Assembly (NCBI GenBank): GCA_964483105.1
Contig: CAYZZU010000020.1
Span: forward strand, 1 to 48,528
Reading direction: 5' to 3'
From: CAYZZU01 sp964483105
GTDB taxonomy: Bacteria; CG2-30-53-67
Length of the DNA: 48,528 nt
Position numbers and translations under genes: made by a program
Notes under the pieces: generated by a model
What the model saw: only the letters and a program-made list of their open reading frames with translations
What the model was told of the DNA's origin: nothing
The model's database searches: none
Part shown: in pieces, positions 41,417 through 48,528 of the stretch
Numbering within the stretch: position 1 is the stretch's first letter
How the letters are laid out: every line of letters begins with the position of its first letter

Positions 41417-43819
41417 TTAAGACATCTCCTCGGCCCGCCGTTTGAAGAGCAGATGGAAAAGGGTCTGGGAGTAGAGTTTCATTTTTCTCTTCTCCCGGTT
41501 CGAGACGGCGAATCTCCAGAAGCCATACAGCTTAGTCAACTCCAGCAGCCTGTCGTTGTAATGCCCCCACGTAAACCGCTCCCGCACACGCTTCACGGCA
41601 TTACGGGAGAGATGATCCCAGGTCAAAGGCCCCTCTCCCCCCTTGTCCAGAAATGCGACCAGTTGATCCCGGACCAGGTCATGCCGGGTCGGATTGATCA
41701 GAAAGCCGCTGACCCCGTGCTGGATAATTTCCGATGGACCGCCGAACTGAGTGGCAAATACCGGAAGACCGCTGGCCATGGCCTCCAGTACGGTCAGACC
41801 GAAGGCCTCGAACAGGGCCGGCTGTACGAAGATTCCCCTTCCGTCGGCAATAATCCGGTAGATCTCCCCGGTATCCTCCCGGGGGAACTGCATCCCGATC
41901 CAGCGGATTTTTCCGGAGAGACCGTATCGACCGATCAGTTCATGCATCCGCCGGATCTCTTCCCGTTCTTCAGGATCCTCGGTCTGCGCTTCATCCACCC
42001 GTCCCGCGACCACAATCAGATTACATCGTTCGTGAAGCTCGGAGAATTTTCCGAAACACTCGACCAGCCCGGTAACATTCTTGATCTTATCCAGACGGGC
42101 CATGGTAAAGAGGGGGATCCGCTTCGGATCCTCCAGGGTTCCATAAATCCCGTCCCCCTCTTTCTCCAGGAGCAGGTGGCGCAGTAATCTCGTCTTCTCC
42201 TCATTCCTTCGCTCCTGCTCGAAGCAGGGGAAAAAGATCTCCTCGTCCACACCCGGGGAGATGACATTGAATTTGGGGTGAAAGAGATTGACCCCGCCCA
42301 GGACCTGGCAGAACCCCGGCAGGGTAAAATGCTGGTACGCCTCGTACTGCCCGCGGACAAAGGCCGTCCCGGCGATCTCCCGGATGGTGCTGGTGATGAT
42401 GAAGTCGGCCATATTCATGGCGAGCAGGTCGGCCGTAAACTGAAGGGAGAAGTGGTATTCCGGTTCCATCTCCTGCCAATAGAGGTCCGAGAAGAGGTAT
42501 TTCGACTTTTCCAGGGCGTGGGCGATGTTGCATTGGATCACTCCGGTCTCTTCAGACAACAGAGAAGCCACAAGACCGCCATCCGAATAGTTCCCGATAA
42601 TCAGGTCCGGATTTCTTCCCAGTTCGGTCCGGATTTCTTCCAGGACCTCGTAGGTAAACCGTTCCAGATAGGGCCAGACCCAGAAGCGTGAGATCCAGTA
42701 ATCGACCACCCGGCCGTCCCGGTCCCGGAAGGGGACTCTCAGGATCCAGCAATTCCGGGTACGTTTGATCTTCTCGAGACGGACGTGACAGGTCGTATTC
42801 TCACTCTGCGGGATCAGGCGGGTAACGATGAGGATCTTCGGCTCGATGGCAAGACCGGCAAGACGCAGGTCCTCGGCAAACCGTTTCTCCATGGCACGGA
42901 CCTGGTCCAGGATGTAGACCACCTGCCCGCCGGTATCCGGCTTGCCGAGCACATTCTCCTGCCCGAAAAAACCATGGGGGGAGATGACGGCCGCCGTGGA
43001 AATCATGGGAATCCGCGAGATAAACTCTTCCAGAGTCCGGCTGTCCGGTGCCTCAAAAAGGTCCAGGAGAAGTCTCATGCTCTCCAGGACCCGTGCCGAT
43101 GTGTTCCCCCACCCCGGCTCAAAACCGAATGAGTTCAGAACTCCCTGGACCTCCCGGACATCCAGGGCGGGATCCACCGCATCAAGATATTCCACCGCGC
43201 GGTCCAGGGCGGCAAGGAAGGCGGACTCATCGGAAATCCTTGTCCCGTCTACCAGAAGCGGACGTCCCTCGAGGGAGTGAATCTTCAGAAACTCAAAAAG
43301 AATCTTGTGCCATCTCCCCGGATGCTGAAAAATACTGCTCGACATGTGCCGATTCAAAAATTCCATTCCACGCCCCACGTTCTTGGGATCCCGGATCAGG
43401 GGAGAATAATCATAGAAGGGCGTGAAGTCGATCTTGAGTTTATTCCCGCAGCTTTCCCCGCCATTCAGGATAAACCGGTCCCGGATATCGAGAAGATCAC
43501 CGACCGGGATCTCCCCGATGCCGCCAAGCCGTTTTCCTTCGGTGGAAATCCTGTAGATCCGGTCGCGGGCCATCCGGTAACGAAGAATCACGATCAAGCA
43601 GTCGTCTAAAAGGATCACCTCCTGCAGCTTGCGCACAAAACGATCCAGCAACACGCCCGGATCCTTCTTCCGGATACTCTTCCGGTATGTTTCCCAGGCC
43701 AGAAGAATATCGTTCTGAAGCAGATAGCGTTTTTCACCCCGCATGAGAACTCTGAAAAAGGACCGGCAAGCCGCGATATCTTCTTTCGCAACCAGTTCCT
43801 CCCATTTCACTTGTTTCAT
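41417..43819 (-). CDS. Sucrose synthase
   Basis: An 800-residue GT4 glycosyltransferase that reversibly converts sucrose and NDP to NDP-glucose and fructose. Length matches bacterial and plant sucrose synthases. The N-terminal regulatory part (about 1-260) contains FLNRHMSSSIF and is followed by the GT-B core: VLGKPDTGGQVVYILDQVRA, VTRLIPQSENTTCHVRLEKI, NYSDGGLVASLLSEETGV, IAHALEKSKYLFSDLYWQ, the active-site FTLARLD-like stretch LFTMARLDKIKNVTGLVECF, and the E-x7-E motif EAFGLTVLEAMASGLPVFAT. Bacterial enzymes often prefer ADP over UDP; I cannot tell which applies here. It is the last gene of the sucrose operon, overlapping the SPS-SPP gene by ATGA. Confidence 0.93.
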   Translation of the reverse strand: MKQVKWEELVAKEDIAACRSFFRVLMRGEKRYLLQNDILLAWETYRKSIRKKDPGVLLDRFVRKLQEVILLDDCLIVILRYRMARDRIYRISTEGKRLGGIGEIPVGDLLDIRDRFILNGGESCGNKLKIDFTPFYDYSPLIRDPKNVGRGMEFLNRHMSSSIFQHPGRWHKILFEFLKIHSLEGRPLLVDGTRISDESAFLAALDRAVEYLDAVDPALDVREVQGVLNSFGFEPGWGNTSARVLESMRLLLDLFEAPDSRTLEEFISRIPMISTAAVISPHGFFGQENVLGKPDTGGQVVYILDQVRAMEKRFAEDLRLAGLAIEPKILIVTRLIPQSENTTCHVRLEKIKRTRNCWILRVPFRDRDGRVVDYWISRFWVWPYLERFTYEVLEEIRTELGRNPDLIIGNYSDGGLVASLLSEETGVIQCNIAHALEKSKYLFSDLYWQEMEPEYHFSLQFTADLLAMNMADFIITSTIREIAGTAFVRGQYEAYQHFTLPGFCQVLGGVNLFHPKFNVISPGVDEEIFFPCFEQERRNEEKTRLLRHLLLEKEGDGIYGTLEDPKRIPLFTMARLDKIKNVTGLVECFGKFSELHERCNLIVVAGRVDEAQTEDPEEREEIRRMHELIGRYGLSGKIRWIGMQFPREDTGEIYRIIADGRGIFVQPALFEAFGLTVLEAMASGLPVFATQFGGPSEIIQHGVSGFLINPTRHDLVRDQLVAFLDKGGEGPLTWDHLSRNAVKRVRERFTWGHYNDRLLELTKLYGFWRFAVSNREKRKMKLYSQTLFHLLFKRRAEEMS

Positions 43820-46005
43820 CCCTGATTCTCCAGAAAGTTGTAATGATCGATCCCGTCCAGGATTCCGGACGCGAAATTCCTGCTGGAAAAGTAGATGTTC
43901 CGCCCTCCCCGAAGACGGGACAGTTCCTCACTGTGGTTTCCCACCACCACAGCAGGCATCTCTCCCCGGAGCATCTCTTCGTCATTTCCGGAATCCCCGG
44001 CCACCAGGATCCGTCCCAGGGGGATATTCCACTTGTACGCGAGATATCGGATCGCCTTCCCCTTGGAGGCCCGGTAGGGGAGAATATCCAGGTACTGCTG
44101 GTGGGAGAAGATCAGGTTGTAACGGCAGCGGTTCCGGGTCAACAGGGCGTGAATCGTCGCCAGAACCTCCGCCATGTCCAGATGCGCCCCGTCCACGTAG
44201 TAACTGAGCTTGAATCTCCGCTGTGTCTCCCCTTCCTGGATCTCGAGAAAGTCAAGCTCACTTAACAATCGTTCAATCTTCTTGCGATCCCAGCGCGCCG
44301 AGATGTGTGTCTCCCATCCCCGATCCGGAATCTTCTCATTCCCGTAATAGATCTCCGCCCCCACGGACGAAATAATCACATCGGGGGTATAGACCCCGTT
44401 TTTCCGCAGGACACGAAGCGCAGAATCCATGGTCCGTCCCGTGGCGATCCCGAAACCGACTTCTTCCCGCCGTTCCCGGAGCCTTTCCAGCAGGGCCTGC
44501 TGCCCCTCCCGGTCTCCGATCAGGGTGTTGTCGATATCGGTAATCAGGAACTTGTTCACGCGGGAAAGACGGCGCCCGAAAGGCGTCACGGGGACGGAAT
44601 CGAAGAATGCCTTCCTGCCCCGACGGGAAATCCTGCGGACCCGGTCCATGTAGGCGGCGGCGTGAGCCTTCCAGGAATAGTAATTCCGGACGTTGTTAAT
44701 GCCGTTGGAGGAAAACCGGTTCCATAACTCCGGATCGACCAGGATCTTCTTGATCGCCCCGCTGATCTCGCGGGACTTCGTCGCATCCACCAGGATGCCG
44801 TTCCGGCAGTTTCGGACGATATCCCTGGGACCTCCGTCCTGGGTCGCCACGATCGGAAGACCGCAGGCCGCCGCCTCGAGGAGGGTCAGGCCAAAGGGTT
44901 CGGTGAGCGCGACATTCACGAAAACGCCGCGTTTATTCGCTGCGATCCGGTAGAGCTCCGGAACTTCACATTCAAAGTCGTGCTTCTTGGGGATCGCCAG
45001 TTTTCCGTAAAGATCGAACTTGTCCATATGCAGGAGGATATCCGTCAACACCTCCCTTTCATTCTCCCCCATCCGGGAGATGTCCTTCCGGATCCCCGCG
45101 AAGACCGCAAGGTTCGCGATCGCCTGAAGGGCTTTGTCTTCACCGTAGGCGGAAATCAGACCGTTGATATTCTTCCGTTTCTCCGGCCGGCTCAGGGCCA
45201 GTATCAGAGGCTTTTCGGGATGCAGGAAGAACCTTTCCATATTCGACGAAACGGAAATAATGGCCTGCTTGTGGACTTCATCCAGATCTCCTTCATTCAG
45301 GATATCGTTATAGTAGGGATGGTATCGCGCCAGATCGATTCCGGGCGGGATCACCTCGTAGGCCGGCATGGCGTGATTCTCATAGAGGCCGTACTGTTCT
45401 TCCACTTCCTGATGGGTGGAAGTCACCACCAGATCGGCATTCCGGAGAATTTCCTCTTCCACCCCGATCCGATGATCGATCCGGAACCGTTTGTTGATGT
45501 TTTCCGCGCTCATGCCGCCGGCGAGAAGACGCGATTTCTTGCAACGCCCCAGGGAATGTCCCGTGAAGATAAAAGGAACCCCCAGGATCTTGGAGAGTTC
45601 CAGGGCGACCTTTCCCGCGTCGGCGTAATGGCCGTGAATAATGTCCGGAATGTTCTTCTCGCTTTTCAGGAAGCGAAGAGTCTTGTCCACATATTCATCC
45701 AGAAAGGGCCAGAGAAGTTCCTTCCGGATATAGCGGGTCCCTCCGCATTGAATCCGGATGATACGGACCTTGGAATCGAGCATCTCGACGGTACGTCCAT
45801 AATCCGGAGAGACCGATTTGTCCCGGATCAGCCGGGTAAAAAGATCGATTTTCCGAACGTCCCCGCGTTTTCCGAGCGTCCGCGCGAGTTCCAGAACGTA
45901 TTGGATCTGCCCACCCGTATCGGCGTCGCGGCCCATCTCCAGGTTGCCACCCCGGATCAGGCCGTGAAGGCTGACCATCTGAATGTAAAGCCCGTCTGCG
46001 CTCAC
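43816..46005 (-). CDS. Bifunctional sucrose-phosphate synthase/sucrose-phosphatase
   Basis: A 729-residue two-domain enzyme. Residues about 1-470 are a GT4 sucrose-phosphate synthase: MVSLHGLIRGGNLEMGRDAD, TGGQIQYVLELARTLGKRG, HGHYADAGKVALELSKILGV, FTGHSLGRCKKSRLL, VIPPGIDLARYHPY and the E-x7-E motif EPFGLTLLEAAACGLPIVAT. Residues about 485-729 are a HAD-type sucrose-phosphatase with DIDNTLIGD (motif I), IATGRTMDSAL, SSVGAEIYYG and AGDSGNDEEML (motif IV). Motif I is intact, so the phosphatase is probably active, and one polypeptide would make sucrose from UDP-glucose and fructose-6-phosphate. The GTG start overlaps the fructokinase stop. Sucrose is a common compatible solute in such bacteria. 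Confidence 0.92.
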   Translation of the reverse strand: MSADGLYIQMVSLHGLIRGGNLEMGRDADTGGQIQYVLELARTLGKRGDVRKIDLFTRLIRDKSVSPDYGRTVEMLDSKVRIIRIQCGGTRYIRKELLWPFLDEYVDKTLRFLKSEKNIPDIIHGHYADAGKVALELSKILGVPFIFTGHSLGRCKKSRLLAGGMSAENINKRFRIDHRIGVEEEILRNADLVVTSTHQEVEEQYGLYENHAMPAYEVIPPGIDLARYHPYYNDILNEGDLDEVHKQAIISVSSNMERFFLHPEKPLILALSRPEKRKNINGLISAYGEDKALQAIANLAVFAGIRKDISRMGENEREVLTDILLHMDKFDLYGKLAIPKKHDFECEVPELYRIAANKRGVFVNVALTEPFGLTLLEAAACGLPIVATQDGGPRDIVRNCRNGILVDATKSREISGAIKKILVDPELWNRFSSNGINNVRNYYSWKAHAAAYMDRVRRISRRGRKAFFDSVPVTPFGRRLSRVNKFLITDIDNTLIGDREGQQALLERLRERREEVGFGIATGRTMDSALRVLRKNGVYTPDVIISSVGAEIYYGNEKIPDRGWETHISARWDRKKIERLLSELDFLEIQEGETQRRFKLSYYVDGAHLDMAEVLATIHALLTRNRCRYNLIFSHQQYLDILPYRASKGKAIRYLAYKWNIPLGRILVAGDSGNDEEMLRGEMPAVVVGNHSEELSRLRGGRNIYFSSRNFASGILDGIDHYNFLENQG

Positions 46006-46943
46006 TCTTTCTGCACCTCCATTTCCGGTCCGGTTCCCTGGCCGGACCCCGGGACGAACCAGGAGAGATACGGTTCATAAAAACCGGGATCTTCCGGGAC
46101 AGCCCCCCTCACTTCACAGATCGCGCCGGAAAAGATCGTGGCACGCTCAAGAATACTCTCCGGAGACCACCCTTTCAGGATCCCGGCCGCCAGGACACTC
46201 GCGTAGGCATCCCCTGCGCCCACGGTATCCACAATCCTTCGCCCGGGAAGCCTCCCCACGGAATTCCGCCCGGACGCATGAAAGAGCTCGCTCCCCTCGG
46301 CCCCCCGGGTCAGGCAGAACCACTCCACGTGAAACCGTTTCATCAGAAAATGAATAAAAGATTCGTCGGAACCGGAACCCTTGAGGAGGGTCCTGAACAC
46401 CGCCAGTTCCTCGTCGTTCAGCTTCACCGCGTGAGAGGCCGCAAGAGACGACGTAATCAAATCTCTTGTATAAAACCCCTGACGGAGATTCACGTCACAG
46501 AAAACCGTCGCCGAACGATTCTCCGCAAGAATCCGTCTCAGCGTCGCATCGGAAACCGGGTGTCTCCGGGCGAGTGTCCCGAAATAGATCAGGCCGACCC
46601 CGTCTCTCAGCGCTTCCCGCACCGGCTCGTCATACAGGATGTAATCGTAGGCCGAGTCGGAGGCAATATGAAAATCAGGGATCCCCCGTGCGTCCAGTTC
46701 CACCGTAACCTTCCCGGTCTCATGCGCCGGATCGAGCTGAACCGTCCCCATCCCCGGAAAGTCCCTGAGAGCGGCAAGAATCTCTCTTCCCGGATCATCT
46801 TTTCCCACCCGGGTGACCAGGCGGACGGGAAAACCGAAGGCCAGAAGATGCCGGACAAAATTGAAGGGCGCCCCACCCAGACGCCGTCCCGACGGAAAGA
46901 GATCGAAAAGAATTTCACCGAAGCTGAGTATCGTTTGATGCAC
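46002..46943 (-). CDS. Fructokinase (PfkB family)
   Basis: A 313-residue sugar kinase with ILSFGEILFDLFPSGRRLGG and APFNFVRHLLAFG at the substrate side (fructokinase-like), LDARGIPDFHIASDSAYDYI, VKLNDEELAVF, TRGAEGSELF and VDTVGAGDAYASVLAAGIL with the catalytic Asp. It would convert fructose released by sucrose synthase to fructose-6-phosphate. A longer reading frame starts at 47024, but a predicted promoter with perfect TATAAT lies inside it (46987-46992) and the extra residues have no family match, so the GTG at 46943 is used. It is first in the sucrose operon, with 4-base overlaps between all three genes. Confidence 0.87.
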   Translation of the reverse strand: MHQTILSFGEILFDLFPSGRRLGGAPFNFVRHLLAFGFPVRLVTRVGKDDPGREILAALRDFPGMGTVQLDPAHETGKVTVELDARGIPDFHIASDSAYDYILYDEPVREALRDGVGLIYFGTLARRHPVSDATLRRILAENRSATVFCDVNLRQGFYTRDLITSSLAASHAVKLNDEELAVFRTLLKGSGSDESFIHFLMKRFHVEWFCLTRGAEGSELFHASGRNSVGRLPGRRIVDTVGAGDAYASVLAAGILKGWSPESILERATIFSGAICEVRGAVPEDPGFYEPYLSWFVPGSGQGTGPEMEVQKE

Positions 46944-46986
46944 AGTTGGATCCGCGAGGTTGGAAATTCGTTGAAAATATTCAAAA

Positions 46987-47015
46987 ATTATAGCACAGGC
47001 CCAAACAAAATACAA
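46987..47015 (-). promoter_or_regulatory. Predicted sigma70 promoter of the sucrose operon
   Basis: On the minus strand TTGTAT (47015-47010) and a perfect TATAAT (46992-46987) are 17 bases apart. Transcription would begin about 35-40 bases before the fructokinase GTG. The surrounding sequence is AT-rich. Confidence 0.6.
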
Positions 47016-47091
47016 ATTCCCCAAGCAGCCATTCCGGGGATATTGCCGGAAGGGGATATGAATCCGAAAGAAGAGCGGGGAACGGCATGAT

Positions 47092-48372
47092 TCACTTCAG
47101 AACCGTGCCGGCCTCCCCTGGGTCGAGTAGGGTCTTCCCAGCCACCATGACCATCCGGACGTCCTGATCCCGGGTTTTCCGGATGAGTGCGGCGGTGGGA
47201 TCTTCACAGGCACCGGGATCGAACCGGACGGCGATGAGGTCGGCTTCCTTCCCCGGTTCCAGCGATCCGATCTTCGATTCGAGTCCGAGACAAGCGGCCC
47301 CACCCCGGGTCGCCATGCGGAGGAGAAGTTCAGCGGAGACCCCCCGGACGGTTGGGTCCGGGGCAAGCAGGGACCGCATTTCGTCCCAGATGGAGAGACT
47401 GTGGTTGCTTGCGAGACTGTCCGTGCCGAATCCCGGGATGATTCCCCGCCCCAGAATGGCCCGTACAGGAGGGGATCCCACCTTCAGGAAACGGTTGCTT
47501 CGGGGGCAGAGGACGATGGAGGCTCTTTTCTCCGCGATCCGGTCGAGATCCGGGCCGGTCAGGTGTACACCGTGGACGATCAGCAGGCGGTTTGTAAGCA
47601 GCCCGGCCTTCCGGAGTGCGTCGAGGGGTGTTCCTGTCTGTTCCGGTCCCAACGTACCGCTCCATCCCACGGCCGGGAAAAATCGGGTTGGAATCGCTCC
47701 GGCGCGACGGGAAAAATAGTCGATTTCCGCCATCGATTCGGCGACGTGTATGGTATAGGGCACCCGCAGGGATTGGAGAATCCGTCCCAGGATTTTCAAT
47801 GCCTTCCCCGAGAGAGTATAGGGGGAATGGGGGGAGAGACCGGGTGTCAGCGTCGGACCGGCCTGTGACTCCATCGTCGCAAGGGTTCCCCGGATTTGGG
47901 CGATCCACCGGTCGGGATCCTGGATCCTTCTTCCCAGGATCTCCCGGAAAACGACCGCCCGAAGCCCTCTCTTCCGAAGGATTGGAAGTCCCTTCTCCGT
48001 GTTGCTGATCTCACCCAGGCAGGTGGTCCCGGCGCGGATCGAATGATCCACGCCGGTTTCGATCGAACGAAGGATCTCTTCTTCCGTTATTTTTTTCCTG
48101 GCCTCGATCAGTGACAGGATCCAGGAGATAAAGTCATCCGTCTCGGGGAGCCGGTTTTTCAAAAGGGTGAGTTCCAGATGGGTATGGGCGTTGACCAGGC
48201 CGGGCAAGAGCGCCGTTTTCGGGAATATCCGCCGGGGCGCTCCGGGAAATTCCGGGAAGATCTTCTCCTTTTTCCCGACCGAGACGATCCGGTTCCCTGA
48301 AACGGCCAATGCGCCCTCTGCAATCGGTGGGGCGGCCACCGGAAAGATCCAGTCTGCGCTGAACAGTTTCAT
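47092..48372 (-). CDS. Amidohydrolase, MTA/SAH deaminase or aminofutalosine deaminase-like
   Basis: A 426-residue metal-dependent deaminase of the amidohydrolase superfamily. Metal ligands are visible: HxH in VNAHTHLELTLLK, His in YTIHVAESMAEID, His in LIVHGVHLTGPDLD and Asp in GFGTDSLASNHSLSI. The HTHLEL form with a following DFISWI segment resembles the branch with aminofutalosine deaminases of the futalosine menaquinone pathway. Related enzymes deaminate methylthioadenosine, S-adenosylhomocysteine or chlorinated triazines, so the substrate is uncertain. The ATG at 48372 has an excellent GGGAGGCAGA site; the in-frame GTG/ATG region up to 48441 does not. The last 150 bases of the window (after 48372) hold no recognised gene. 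Confidence 0.82.
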   Translation of the reverse strand: MKLFSADWIFPVAAPPIAEGALAVSGNRIVSVGKKEKIFPEFPGAPRRIFPKTALLPGLVNAHTHLELTLLKNRLPETDDFISWILSLIEARKKITEEEILRSIETGVDHSIRAGTTCLGEISNTEKGLPILRKRGLRAVVFREILGRRIQDPDRWIAQIRGTLATMESQAGPTLTPGLSPHSPYTLSGKALKILGRILQSLRVPYTIHVAESMAEIDYFSRRAGAIPTRFFPAVGWSGTLGPEQTGTPLDALRKAGLLTNRLLIVHGVHLTGPDLDRIAEKRASIVLCPRSNRFLKVGSPPVRAILGRGIIPGFGTDSLASNHSLSIWDEMRSLLAPDPTVRGVSAELLLRMATRGGAACLGLESKIGSLEPGKEADLIAVRFDPGACEDPTAALIRKTRDQDVRMVMVAGKTLLDPGEAGTVLK

Positions 48373-48528
48373 TCTGCCTCCCGGCCGGAGAAACAAGTTT
48401 TCCGTCCGCCTCAGGATAAGCGGAACGGGGAGGGGTGTCAAGGAGCCCGTTCGACCCGAATCCAGCGACAGAAATGTTCAGATCGTTTTGTTGAGGAAGC
48501 TTGTTTTGAAAAGTGTCCGGAGTGTTTT

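Noticed and set aside
44980..46080. A 366-codon plus-strand frame opposite the SPS gene
   Set aside because: It is a shadow of the SPS coding strand with no ribosome site and no family likeness.
46944..47024. N-terminal extension of the fructokinase
   Set aside because: The extra residues have no family match, and a perfect TATAAT box at 46987-46992 lies inside them.

Overview
This window is a contiguous, gene-dense bacterial chromosome segment with about 37 recognisable protein genes. I see no tRNA, rRNA, CRISPR, insertion sequence or prophage. An outer-membrane secretin, BamD, DegP, lipoproteins with lipoboxes and a PilMNOP-type assembly platform show a Gram-negative, double-membrane cell. 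The mix of a PilMNOPQ/Gsp hybrid pilus locus, many two-component and HD-GYP proteins, T. maritima-type DAHP synthase and a bacterial sucrose synthase operon suggests Desulfobacterota, Nitrospirota, Deferribacterota or a related uncultured lineage. The phylum cannot be fixed from sequence reading alone.

Layout. 49-1736 (+): nitrilase-family amidase and a XerC/D recombinase. 5256-1765 (-): mtnP, a PfkB kinase, a PilF-like TPR lipoprotein and rodZ, with a good promoter upstream. 20654-5405 (-): a 16-gene collinear block that starts with regulators (histidine kinase, receiver protein, HD-GYP, STAS) and continues into a complete pilus/type II-like machine: PilB/GspE ATPase, PilC/GspF, major pilin, four minor pilins, PilM, N, O, P and secretin. 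Prepilin peptidase and PilT are not in the window. 22893-21059 (-): two peptide-type ABC permeases without partners. 23120-24853 (+): a chemoreceptor. 28119-24883 (-): bamD, a siroheme synthase N-domain gene and degP. 28372-33973 (+): uvrA, aroF, nadB. 36740-33970 (-): a small triple zinc-ribbon protein directly upstream of a Lon-like protease. 39810-37141 (-): hybrid histidine kinase. 40153-41395 (+): hisI-hisG. 46943-41417 (-): fructokinase, sucrose-phosphate synthase/phosphatase and sucrose synthase in one overlapping operon. 48372-47092 (-): MTA/aminofutalosine deaminase-like amidohydrolase.

How the genes work together. The pilus locus carries its own signalling front end; an HD-GYP protein and an MshEN-like N-terminus on the ATPase suggest c-di-GMP control. 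Its minor pilins are unusual. The GspK-like one is fused to a DNRLRE (CBM96-like) extracellular module, and the GspJ-like one carries four D-x-D-x-D-G acidic repeats, so the pilus may have a calcium-stabilised, carbohydrate- or surface-binding tip. The sucrose operon can both make sucrose (SPS-SPP) and cleave it to nucleotide-glucose plus fructose, which the fructokinase returns to fructose-6-phosphate. The most novel-looking items are the decorated pilus tip and the zinc-ribbon/Lon-like gene pair.
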